From assembly GCA_038239195.1 (NCBI GenBank), contig JBBSEZ010000209.1, positions 1 to 16,721 of the forward strand: a stretch of 16,721 bases of DNA, given 5' to 3'. The notes under the pieces are model-generated. The model was not told the DNA's origin. It ran no database searches and saw only the letters and a program-made list of their open reading frames with translations. This document shows, piece after piece, positions 1 through 6,618 of the stretch (its first letter is position 1; every line of letters starts with the position of its first letter). The translations under genes were made by a program, and so were the position numbers. This DNA is from JBBSEZ01 sp038239195. GTDB taxonomy: Bacteria > Planctomycetota > Planctomycetia > Gemmatales > Gemmataceae.

Positions 1-11
1 AGGATGTCCAT
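1..11 (-). CDS. Possible start of a divergent gene running off the left edge
   Basis: On the minus strand an ATG lies at 11-9 and reads Met-Asp-Ile before the window ends. Seven bases upstream is a good Shine-Dalgarno match (AAGGAG, about 19-24). Nothing can be said about the product. The call rests only on the ribosome-binding-site/ATG pair and on its divergent position relative to the epimerase gene, so it is tentative. Confidence 0.25.
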
Positions 12-245
12 CAGGGAACTCCTTCTTCGCACGAGTTGTTGGTAGCAACAGGTGTTGAAGTAGGAGTTTTCCCCCCCTTTCGTGTTCTCTCCTGGCGTTA
101 AGTTGTGCGTATGGGGCCTCGAAGACTCGGCCCACCCTACGTCCTGCCGGGGATGGTGTTGGCTCGCCGCCTCACGTCTCGCCGTCTTGCGCGCGCCGAA
201 TAAGACAAGAGCGTCCGACGACCATTTCTTCAAGGGGGCCGAGCA
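12..245. other. Non-coding region upstream of the epimerase gene
   Basis: No convincing gene is seen here; the short open frames lack coding character. The left part has an imperfect inverted repeat (GGGAACTCCTTC near 15-26 against GAAGTAGGAGTTTTCCC near 56-72), which could be an operator or a short hairpin. A run of seven C follows. I could not pick a convincing -35/-10 pair for the epimerase gene. Its ribosome-binding site is the AAGGGGG just before 246. Confidence 0.3.
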
Positions 246-1412
246 ATGCGTAGGGGCGTGGTGCTGATGGCGGTGGTAGGGGCCGTCTGTCTGAGCGCGA
301 TGGCCGACGAGCCGAAGGGGAAGGACAAGATGGCCGAACCGGCGGTGCAGAAGATGAAGTTCGGCAAGTCGGCCGACGGCAAGGCGGTCGAACTGTACGT
401 GCTGACCAACGGCAAGGGGATGACGGCGAAAGTGATGACGTACGGCGCGACGCTGACAGAACTGCACGTGCCGGACAAGGCGGGCAAGACGGCCGACGTG
501 CTACTCGGCTACGACGACCTGAAGGGCTTCGAGAGCAAGGGCAACCCCTACTTCGGCTGTGTCGTGGGGCGCTACGCCAACCGCATCGCCAAGGGCAAGT
601 TCGCGCTCGACGGCAAGGACTACAAGCTCGCGACGAACAACGGCGCCAACCATCTGCACGGCGGGCTCAAGGGCTTCGACAAGGTCGTGTGGGCACATAA
701 AGGATCGAAGGCGGCGGGGGGCTCGGCCTCGGTCTCCTTCCAGTACGCGAGCGCCGACGGCGAGGAAGGCTACCCCGGCAAGCTGACCGCAACCGTGACC
801 TACGTGCTGACCGCAAAGAACGAATTGAAGCTCGACTACGAGGCGACGACCGACAAGGCGACGCCGGTGAACCTGACCAACCACGCCTACTTCAACCTCG
901 ATGGTCAGGGCACGGGGGACATTCTGGATCACAAATTGACGATCTTCGCCAGCAAGTACACGCCCGCCGACGCATCCTTCATCCCGACGGGCAAGCTCGC
1001 CCCGGTCAAGGGCACGGCGTTTGACTTCACCAAGAGCAAGGCGATCGGCGTGCGCATCGGCGAGTTGAAGGGCGAGCCGGAGAAGGGCAACCCGGGCGGC
1101 TACGACGTCAACTACGTGGTGAACGGTGGCGGGAAGAAGAAGCTGGTGCCGGCCGCGCGCGTGGAGGGGCCGAAGTCGGGGCGCGTGATGGAGATGTTCA
1201 CGACGGAGCCGGGGGTGCAGTTCTACACGGGGAACTTCCTCGACGGGACGGTGAAGGGCAAGGGCGGGGCGGTGTACAACAAACACGCCGGGTTCTGCCT
1301 GGAGGCGCAGCACTTCCCCGACTCGCCCAACCAGAAGAGCTTCCCGTCGGCGATCCTGAAGCCGGGGGAGACGTACCGGCAGACAACGGTGTACTCATTT
1401 GGGGTGAAGTGA
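246..1412 (+). CDS. galM: Aldose 1-epimerase (galactose mutarotase), exported
   Basis: Interconverts alpha and beta anomers of aldohexoses such as galactose or glucose. The 388-residue product has a short basic N-terminus and hydrophobic segment (residues 1-20, ending LSAMA-DE), a likely Sec signal, so it probably acts outside the cytoplasm. The mutarotase core spans about 45-385. Visible family motifs are GRYANRI (108-114), NHLHGG (135-140, catalytic-type His138), TNHAYFNL (211-218, His213), the substrate Asp in GGYDVNY (Asp287) and EAQHFPD (353-359, Glu353 as the general base). It is longer than the roughly 340-350 residues of cytoplasmic GalM because of the signal and a lysine-rich linker (residues 21-40). 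The ATG at 246 is favoured by AAGGGGG upstream and by the signal peptide. The gene stands alone, followed by a hairpin 18 bases after the stop. Family assignment is secure; the sugar it acts on is unknown. Confidence 0.93.
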   Translation: MRRGVVLMAVVGAVCLSAMADEPKGKDKMAEPAVQKMKFGKSADGKAVELYVLTNGKGMTAKVMTYGATLTELHVPDKAGKTADVLLGYDDLKGFESKGNPYFGCVVGRYANRIAKGKFALDGKDYKLATNNGANHLHGGLKGFDKVVWAHKGSKAAGGSASVSFQYASADGEEGYPGKLTATVTYVLTAKNELKLDYEATTDKATPVNLTNHAYFNLDGQGTGDILDHKLTIFASKYTPADASFIPTGKLAPVKGTAFDFTKSKAIGVRIGELKGEPEKGNPGGYDVNYVVNGGGKKKLVPAARVEGPKSGRVMEMFTTEPGVQFYTGNFLDGTVKGKGGAVYNKHAGFCLEAQHFPDSPNQKSFPSAILKPGETYRQTTVYSFGVK

Positions 1413-1429
1413 GAGAGGCGAAGGGCGAG

Positions 1430-1457
1430 AGGAGGGGCGAACTGGTCCGCCCCTCCT
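1430..1457 (+). terminator. Strong hairpin after the epimerase gene, possible terminator
   Basis: A perfect 10-bp stem (AGGAGGGGCG at 1430-1439, CGCCCCTCCT at 1448-1457) closes an 8-base loop, 18 bases after the epimerase stop codon. No T-run follows, so it is not a textbook intrinsic terminator. It could be a Rho-assisted or transcript-stabilising 3' structure. Confidence 0.4.
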
Positions 1458-1679
1458 GCCCGACCCGGGCATCGATCCATTGGAGCGGCGTGGGAGAATG
1501 CCCCGGGGCTTCATGGGTTTCGTTCCCGCGTCGACCCGAAGGCCCTGTTCACGCCCGAGAAACCGTTGGCGCTCAGTGCCTGGCCCCCCTTCGCTCTCCG
1601 GGCGGTCGGCCTGCGGGAGATGGAATTGAGCGAGGAATTGGGGCGATGCTTCGCGCCCTGGGCGAGTAGGCCGAGGCTC

Positions 1680-1761
1680 GCGCCGCGATCGCCCGCGTAG
1701 ACTTCTCCTGCCGGTTGTGTCCGGTGATGCCGACAAAGCGCGTCAGGCCGTCCGCCTTCGC
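1680..1761 (-). pseudogene. Relic fragment of a duplicated aldo/keto reductase gene
   Basis: This 82-base segment matches 2201-2282 inside the intact neighbouring reductase gene, with about 8 mismatches by eye (roughly 90% identity). It is in the same orientation, offset by 521 bases. Read on the minus strand it still encodes ADGLTRFVGITGHNR and the following residues up to IAAR, corresponding to residues about 178-202 of the intact enzyme. Homology stops abruptly at both ends, and neither a start codon nor the catalytic residues are present. It is best read as the remnant of a second gene copy or of an unequal recombination event. Confidence 0.8.
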
Positions 1762-1790
1762 ACACCACCTCGTCGCTGCTTTCCGCGCCC

Positions 1791-2807
1791 TCACGCGTTC
1801 CGCAACGGCCTCGCCTTCTCCCCCCTCCCGTCCAGCTTATCCAAGTGCGCCCCCCACGCCTTCGCCAGCGCCACCGTCTTCTTCTTCAGCGCGTTCGCCT
1901 CCGCCGCGCCCATCGGCTTGAACGTCTTGGCCCACTGCACGTTCTGCTCCAGTTCGCGCACGCTCCCCATCCCGATTACCGCCGTCACCACCCCCGAGAT
2001 GCTCTGCACGAACCGGAACGACGCCTCGCGCAGCTCGGCCGGCATCTTGGCCGAGCCCGCCCCGAAGCCCCCGCCGCCGAAGACCTTCATCGCCACCAGC
2101 CCCACGTTCTTCTTCCGCGCCAGCGGCCAGACGATCTCCTCGAACGCGTACGTGTGCCGGTCCACCACGTTCACCGCGTTCATCATCGCGTCCACGTCCC
2201 GCGCCGCGATCACCTTCGCGAACTTCTCCGGCCGGTTGTGTCCGGTGATGCCGACGAAGCGCGTCAGGCCGTCCGCCTTCGCCTTGGCCAGCACCGCCAT
2301 CGGCCCGCGCGGGCCCACCAGGGCGTCGTAGTCGTACGCCGCATGGCCGATCGTGTGGGTGTAGGCCAGATCGACCTGCCCCAGCCCCAGGGTTTTCAGG
2401 TTGCTCCGCAGCAAGGTCAGCACCTTGTCGCCTTCGGTCTCCAGGCACTTGGTCGCCAGGAACACCTCCTTGCGGCGCTCCTTCAACACCCCCGCCAGGT
2501 ACGTTTGTGCCCGCCCATAGCCGGTCAGGAACGCCTGGCGCGTCCGGCCTGGGGCCGTGTCCACGTACGTGATGCCGAGGTCGATGGCCTTGTTGAGCAG
2601 GGCGGCCGCAGCCTTGCGGTCGGTGAAGTTGCCCACGGCCACCGTGCCCAGCCCGAGGATCGGCACCTTCACGCCCGTCTTGCCCAGCACCCGCTGCGGC
2701 AGCTTGGCGCCGGGCTCGCCCCACGCCGGCAATGCGTTGCCCAGCAGCACCGCGCCGGCGGTCGCCTGCACGAAATCGCGACGCGACAGAGCGCGTTTGT
2801 CGGTCAT
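1791..2807 (-). CDS. Aldo/keto reductase with Tat signal
   Basis: Predicted NAD(P)H-dependent oxidoreductase of the aldo/keto reductase superfamily; substrate unknown. The 338-residue product begins with a twin-arginine signal (SRRDF at 8-12, then the hydrophobic stretch AGAVLLG, with a plausible cleavage site near LPAWG). It is therefore predicted to be exported folded, as is common for planctomycete oxidoreductases. The TIM-barrel domain runs from about 38 to 295. The expected catalytic tetrad is visible: Asp83 (YVDTA), Tyr97 (GYGRA), Lys120 (LATKC) and His151 (AYTHT). An NR motif sits in GITGHNR (186-192). The ATG at 2807 is chosen over a longer open frame starting at 2975 because it gives the Tat signal, has GGGAGAGGG upstream, and avoids overlapping the preceding gene. 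It is last in the minus-strand cluster, separated from the redox gene by a palindromic repeat. A partial duplicate lies downstream at 1680-1761. Confidence 0.88.
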   Translation of the reverse strand: MTDKRALSRRDFVQATAGAVLLGNALPAWGEPGAKLPQRVLGKTGVKVPILGLGTVAVGNFTDRKAAAALLNKAIDLGITYVDTAPGRTRQAFLTGYGRAQTYLAGVLKERRKEVFLATKCLETEGDKVLTLLRSNLKTLGLGQVDLAYTHTIGHAAYDYDALVGPRGPMAVLAKAKADGLTRFVGITGHNRPEKFAKVIAARDVDAMMNAVNVVDRHTYAFEEIVWPLARKKNVGLVAMKVFGGGGFGAGSAKMPAELREASFRFVQSISGVVTAVIGMGSVRELEQNVQWAKTFKPMGAAEANALKKKTVALAKAWGAHLDKLDGRGEKARPLRNA

Positions 2808-2820
2808 GTTGTGCCCTCTC

Positions 2821-2887
2821 CCCGTAAGACGGCTCTTCTGAGCCGTCCACCACCCGGCAGGACGGCTCAGGAGAGCCGTCCTACGGG
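2821..2887. repeat. Nested palindromic (REP-like) repeat, family B
   Basis: Two small hairpins, GACGGCTC-TTCT-GAGCCGTC (2828-2847) and AGGACGGCTC-AGGA-GAGCCGTCCT (2859-2882), lie side by side. Each is the near-exact inverse of the other, so the whole block forms one long inverted repeat with arms of about 28 bases and only two mismatches. The block begins CCCGTA and ends TACGGG. The same core occurs at 10740-10769. It fills the gap between the redox gene (stop 2903) and the aldo/keto reductase start (2807), so it may also affect transcript stability there. Confidence 0.8.
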
Positions 2888-2902
2888 CTAGTTCCTCTCG
2901 CC

Positions 2903-4699
2903 TTATGGCTTCGCGTCCTCGACGCAGTAATCGATCCACCCCACCATCATCTCCTCCCAGGTCTGATCGCCCCACGTCACGCTGATGGTCGGGTCGGGGT
3001 TGCTCGGGTTCTTCGCCGAGTTGTCGAAGTGGGCCACGCAGCGCAGCTTCGACCCCTTCGCCAACTTGATTGGCTCCGCGGCGTTGTAGATGCCCTGCCA
3101 GTTGAAGTTGTACCTCGGCACCGACAGCAGCACCTCTCTGCGCCCGTCAGGGTGAATCGCCTCGAACAGGAAGTCCTTCCCGCGCAGGTGCATGTGCGGC
3201 ATGAAGGCCGTGATGCGCACGTCCTGCTTGAACACGTGCGTACACTCCATCTTGTGGTTCTCCGCCCCCGCTGGGATGCTCTTGAAACGCGCCATGAACC
3301 AGCCGTCGTGGATCGGCAGGGTCAAGACGCGCTGCGTGGGAGGCTTCTTGGCGAAGATCAGCCCGATCATCGACTGATCCACCTGTTCCTTCCCGTTGGG
3401 CGTGTAGTGCATCTGGAAGATCAGCCGCGAGCCCGCCGCCACCTTCTTCGCCATGCCCGGCTTCAGCAAGAGCGGCATCTCGCCCGGGGCCGTGCCCACC
3501 AGCGTCGCGCCCGGCCGGCCCGGGTCGATGCGCTTGCCCGGCTCCGCGATGAACACCAGGATGTGATGCACCACCTCCGCCGCGCCCGGCCTCGCCTCGG
3601 CGCGCTCCACCCACTTGTCCTCCTTGAAGTTGGTGGGGACGACGACGTAGCGGTACGACACGCCCCCCTTCGGCGCCTTCGCGGGCACCGTGAACGGCTT
3701 CGGCAGCTTGAAAATGACGTCGGGCGTGCCGATCGTCCAGCCCTCGGGGAACTTCCGCGCCGCGGGCAGGTCCTTGTCGTCCCCCCGCGGCGTGCCGTCG
3801 TCCACCCAGGCCAGCAGCGCCTCGCGGTCCGCCTTCGTCAGCCGCCGGTCGTTGATCCACTTCCCGTGCTTCGGGTCGGCATACCACGGCGGCATGCGCC
3901 GCTCGCTCACCACCTCACGAATCATCTCCGCCCACGACACCGCATCGTCGTAGGTGGACAGCGCCATCGGCCCCATCTGGCCGGGCCGATGGCACTCCTG
4001 ACAGTTCTTCTGCAGGATCCGGCTCACCTGTTTGGCGTAGGTGACGGCGCCGCGGGCCTTCGCCACGCGCGCCCGGCCGATGAGGCACCCGGCCACGGGC
4101 GTCCGCGGCACCGAGACGGCCTTGACGGCCAGCACCTCGTCGAGGGCGCACGCCAGGTCGCGCCGCGTCGGCTTGCCGGCGCGCTTGTAGTCGAGGCCGA
4201 ACTGGTCGTCGATGCGCCCCTGGTAGACCACCTTCCCGCCCGGCGCCAGCACGAACGCCTCGGGCGTGCGGCGGGCGCCAAACTTATCGGCGATCTTGTT
4301 GCCAGGGTCTTTCACGACGGGGAAGGGGACGCCGTTCTTGCGGGCATGCTCGGCCACGCGCGCCGGCGAGTCCTGGCGGTTGGCGTTGATGCCGAGGAAC
4401 TGCACGCCTTTCTCGTGGTAGGCCTTGTGCAGGTCGATCAGCACCGGCAGGAAGGCCGTGTTGATGGGGCACTCGGTGCCGAGGAAGACAACGGCGATCG
4501 CCTTCTTGTCCTTCAGGTCGGCCAGGGCGATCACCTTGGCGGTACGCGGGTCTTCCAGGCGGAAGCCGTCGATGATCCGGCCGACCGGGGCCTTGTCCGT
4601 CGGCCTCGCGGGGGCCTTCTCGGCGCCCTCGCCCGAGGGCCGGACAAGAGCGATCACCAGGCCGAACAGGAGCAGGAGGGAGGCGCGGCGCATCGACAT
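2903..4699 (-). CDS. Exported redoxin / c-type cytochrome / copper monooxygenase-like (PHM) fusion
   Basis: The 598-residue protein has a signal peptide (about 1-26) and three parts. First is a redoxin of the thioredoxin fold (about 38-195) with a single candidate active Cys in GTECP (Cys77). Second is a c-type heme site, CQECH (Cys233, Cys236, His237), followed by RMPPW (Met269 could be the distal ligand) and a LLAWVDDGTP segment. Third is a C-terminal two-domain copper type II ascorbate-dependent monooxygenase-like region (about 320-590). The copper ligands known from mammalian PHM occur in the same order: His378-His379 (VVHH), His431 (FQMHY), His502/His504 (PHMH) and a Met at 584/585 (WEEMM). 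The natural reaction is unknown; periplasmic redox or oxygenation chemistry is inferred. The start follows GAGGA. A paralogue with the same architecture lies at 6619-8622. The next gene upstream is a protease gene, across a 20-bp inverted repeat. Confidence 0.88.
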   Translation of the reverse strand: MSMRRASLLLLFGLVIALVRPSGEGAEKAPARPTDKAPVGRIIDGFRLEDPRTAKVIALADLKDKKAIAVVFLGTECPINTAFLPVLIDLHKAYHEKGVQFLGINANRQDSPARVAEHARKNGVPFPVVKDPGNKIADKFGARRTPEAFVLAPGGKVVYQGRIDDQFGLDYKRAGKPTRRDLACALDEVLAVKAVSVPRTPVAGCLIGRARVAKARGAVTYAKQVSRILQKNCQECHRPGQMGPMALSTYDDAVSWAEMIREVVSERRMPPWYADPKHGKWINDRRLTKADREALLAWVDDGTPRGDDKDLPAARKFPEGWTIGTPDVIFKLPKPFTVPAKAPKGGVSYRYVVVPTNFKEDKWVERAEARPGAAEVVHHILVFIAEPGKRIDPGRPGATLVGTAPGEMPLLLKPGMAKKVAAGSRLIFQMHYTPNGKEQVDQSMIGLIFAKKPPTQRVLTLPIHDGWFMARFKSIPAGAENHKMECTHVFKQDVRITAFMPHMHLRGKDFLFEAIHPDGRREVLLSVPRYNFNWQGIYNAAEPIKLAKGSKLRCVAHFDNSAKNPSNPDPTISVTWGDQTWEEMMVGWIDYCVEDAKP

Positions 4700-4787
4700 G
4701 GGTGCTATCCTCGCTGGCCATTGAGAGGGGGGGGAGAGGGCCTCGAACAGGGTAGAGGAACATCGAATGGGGGAGGGGCCCGTAACC

Positions 4788-4849
4788 TGTAGGGAACGGC
4801 CTCCGTGGCGTTCCTCCTCCGCGGACCGGCACGGAGGCCGTTCCCTACA
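4788..4849. repeat. Perfect 20-bp inverted repeat (REP-like), family A
   Basis: Left arm 4788-4807 (TGTAGGGAACGGCCTCCGTG) and right arm 4830-4849 are perfect inverse complements around a 22-base spacer. An inner GGAACG/CGTTCC pairing is also possible. The outermost bases, TGTAGG...CCTACA, match the palindrome at 10740-10769, suggesting related elements. The right arm contains the TAG stop codon (4847-4845) of the adjacent protease-PDZ gene, so the element supplies that gene's end. Confidence 0.85.
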
Positions 4850-5675
4850 AGCCCGCCGCCGGCGCGATCCGCAGTTCGATTTCCTTGCCCCCGCGCTTCA
4901 CCTTCACGACGGCCGTCGTCCCCGCCTTGACGTGGCCTGCCGCCGCATACGTGTCGGCAACGCTGTCCGTCCAGCGGCCATCGAGCGTCAGCAGGCGGTC
5001 GCCGACCTTCAGCCCGCCCGCTGCCGCGGCGCTCCCGGCGACCACTTGCTTGACGGTCACGCCCGCGTCCTCGTCAGTGCTCTCCTTGCTCACCGTCATC
5101 CCCCACTGCGCCGCCGGCGCCAGCACCCTCGTCTGCTGCTTGCCCATCGCCATGAGGGCCGTCATCATCCCCTTCATCACGTCCGGCGGCTTGTAGCCGT
5201 TCGGCACGAACGTCAGCGTCTTGGCCTGGTAGTCCACCGTCATCGAATAGCGCGCGAAGAACGGGAAGCCGACCAGCCCGTCGATCGGGCCGAGCTTCTG
5301 GGCGATCAGTTTCACAGTCGGGTGGTCCATCACGATCACCGGCACGTTCGTGGCCTTCACGTCGCCGACCTCGAACGTCTTCGCCTTCGCCTCGCCCATC
5401 GAGCCGAAGACCGTGAAGGCGGGCTTCGGCATCTTGTCGAGGACCCCCGCCTCCTTGGCCAGCTTGTTGTTGATCAGCGTGATCGGCGCGCCGGTGTCGA
5501 AGATCAGCCGATACGGCCCCTTGCCGTTCACCTTGACCTTCACCGCCATGTGGTTCGACTTCAGCAACTCGAACGGCACCGCGATCGGCTTGCCCGGCGC
5601 GGGCGCCTCGCCCCGCCCCGGCGTCACGGACAGGACGAGCCCCAAAATCGCCGCGGGAAACAGGAATCGCTTCAT
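4845..5675 (-). CDS. Exported retropepsin-like aspartyl protease with C-terminal PDZ domain (copy 2)
   Basis: The 276-residue protein has an N-terminal signal peptide (about 1-23). A retropepsin-like domain follows (about 35-165) with the catalytic triad LIFDTGAP (Asp60-Thr61-Gly62) and a later hydrophobic-hydrophobic-Gly segment, IDGLVGFPFF (131-140), typical of single-lobed aspartyl proteases. A PDZ domain spans about 190-270 (AGSAAAAGGLKVGDRLLTLDG is its conserved loop region, beginning at residue 213). Such proteases work as dimers, so one DTG per chain is expected. It probably cleaves envelope or secreted proteins, with PDZ binding C-terminal tails; the substrate is unknown. Its ATG lies one base after the upstream paralogue's TGA, with GGGGAGGG inside that gene, so the two are almost certainly co-transcribed and translationally coupled. 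Its stop codon lies within the inverted repeat at 4788-4849. Confidence 0.87.
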   Translation of the reverse strand: MKRFLFPAAILGLVLSVTPGRGEAPAPGKPIAVPFELLKSNHMAVKVKVNGKGPYRLIFDTGAPITLINNKLAKEAGVLDKMPKPAFTVFGSMGEAKAKTFEVGDVKATNVPVIVMDHPTVKLIAQKLGPIDGLVGFPFFARYSMTVDYQAKTLTFVPNGYKPPDVMKGMMTALMAMGKQQTRVLAPAAQWGMTVSKESTDEDAGVTVKQVVAGSAAAAGGLKVGDRLLTLDGRWTDSVADTYAAAGHVKAGTTAVVKVKRGGKEIELRIAPAAGL

Positions 5676-5676
5676 C

Positions 5677-6549
5677 TCAGAGGCCCTCCCCGAGCTTCAC
5701 GTCGATCTCTTTCGTCTCCGCCCCGCGGATCACGGTCAACTTGAACGTCTGCCCCGGCCTCGCCTCGCGGGCAAGGGCCTTGCCCACGTCGGCCGTGTTG
5801 TACACCCCGCGCCCCGCCACGCGGCTGATCTTGTCGCCCACGCGCACCCCCGCCGACCCGGCCGGCCCGGTCGCCAGCACGCTCTTCACCATCGGATACT
5901 CGTCGCCGTCCGCCAGCGTCGCGCCCAAGAAGCCGCGCATCACCACGATCGGCTCCGCCTTCTTGCCCATCAGCGCGCCCAGCACCTTCATCATCCCGCC
6001 GATGGCCTCCAGCCCGCCCTGGCCGCCGCCCTTCCCGCCCAGGCCGACGAGCGGCTGCGGCTTGTAGTCCAGCGGCACCCACTTCATCTTGTCGCGCGTG
6101 AAGTCGATCGTCATGCGGTACTTTGCCAGCACGCTGTAGCCGATCATCCCGTGGACCTCGACCCCCGCCAGCCCTAGCCCGTTCATGCCTTCGAGCTGGA
6201 AAGGCGTCTCGACGTGGGCCTTGGCGTTGGTCACCACCACCCCGCCCTCGATCTCGAAGCGCTCGATCGTCGCCCACTTCTTGGCGTCCGCCTTGAGCCC
6301 CGCCCTCTTGGCCACCGGCACCGCCACGTGCAGCAGCGGCGCGCCGGTGTCGAGGATGAAGTTGTACGGCCCCTTGCCGTTGATCTTCGCCCGCACCAGG
6401 ATGTGCTTCGGTATCGTCAGCCGATACGGCACCTCAAATTCTTGTGCCCTGTGCGGCTTGGGAAGGGCGGGGGCGTCGGCCCCGCTTGTCCGGGCGAGCG
6501 GGACCAGGCACAGCGCCATCAGCCCCGCGCACCACGAGGTTCGTCGCAT
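5677..6549 (-). CDS. Exported retropepsin-like aspartyl protease with C-terminal PDZ domain (copy 1)
   Basis: The 290-residue paralogue of the next gene has the same plan. A signal peptide (about 1-24) precedes a retropepsin-like domain (about 38-165) with FILDTGAP (Asp67-Thr68-Gly69) and VHGMIGYSVLAKY (132-144). A glycine-rich linker (GLGGKGGGQGG, 169-179) leads to a PDZ domain (about 205-287; TGPAGSAGVRVGDKI at 227-241). Shared segments such as NGKGPY, DTGAP, the M-T-hydrophobic-D strand and the final Gly-Leu show it arose by duplication with the downstream gene. The copies are clearly diverged, so both are probably functional. GGAG lies upstream of the ATG, and a terminator-like hairpin lies 20-48 bases upstream of the start, separating it from the redox gene at 6619-8622. 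Confidence 0.87.
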   Translation of the reverse strand: MRRTSWCAGLMALCLVPLARTSGADAPALPKPHRAQEFEVPYRLTIPKHILVRAKINGKGPYNFILDTGAPLLHVAVPVAKRAGLKADAKKWATIERFEIEGGVVVTNAKAHVETPFQLEGMNGLGLAGVEVHGMIGYSVLAKYRMTIDFTRDKMKWVPLDYKPQPLVGLGGKGGGQGGLEAIGGMMKVLGALMGKKAEPIVVMRGFLGATLADGDEYPMVKSVLATGPAGSAGVRVGDKISRVAGRGVYNTADVGKALAREARPGQTFKLTVIRGAETKEIDVKLGEGL

Positions 6550-6568
6550 CGGTAAGCTCCGTGGAGAA

Positions 6569-6597
6569 AAGGAGCGGGCGCGGGGCGCCCGCTCCTT
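6569..6597 (-). terminator. Probable Rho-independent terminator of the 6619-8622 gene
   Basis: A perfect 13-bp GC-rich stem (arms 6569-6581 and 6585-6597) closes a three-base loop. Read on the minus strand it starts 21 bases after the stop of the redox gene, and the stem ends in CTCCTT followed by TTCT, a short T-tract. This fits an intrinsic terminator or attenuator ahead of the protease pair. Confidence 0.55.
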
Positions 6598-6618
6598 GAA
6601 CGATAGCGTCTCGGCGCC

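Larger units (their letters stand above)
1413..1790. other. Gene-free gap between the epimerase and aldo/keto reductase genes
   Basis: This 378-base stretch holds the hairpin at 1430-1457 and the aldo/keto reductase fragment at 1680-1761. Between them (about 1458-1679) I recognise no gene. One plus-strand frame stays open from about 1440 to the TAG just before 1702, but it has no start with a ribosome-binding site and no motif I know. The gap looks like decayed sequence left by rearrangement. Confidence 0.5.

Noticed and set aside
82..267. 61-codon plus-strand open frame before the epimerase gene
   Set aside because: Runs into the epimerase start in another frame, lacks a ribosome-binding site, and has Trp/Cys-rich non-coding composition.
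1440..1700. Open plus-strand frame containing DPKALFTPEKPLALSAWPPF
   Set aside because: Looks protein-like, but has no start codon with ribosome-binding site and no known motif; mentioned only as possible decayed sequence.
1845..2891. 348-codon plus-strand open frame opposite the aldo/keto reductase
   Set aside because: Composition typical of antisense translation; the minus-strand frame has the catalytic tetrad and Tat signal.
2808..2975. N-terminal extension of the aldo/keto reductase to 2975
   Set aside because: It would overlap the preceding gene, read through the palindromic repeat and bury the Tat signal.
3029..4792. Long plus-strand open frame (587 codons) opposite the redoxin/cytochrome/PHM gene
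   Set aside because: Rich in Arg, His and Leu without any motif; it is the antisense shadow of a gene with clear domains. High GC makes such frames common.
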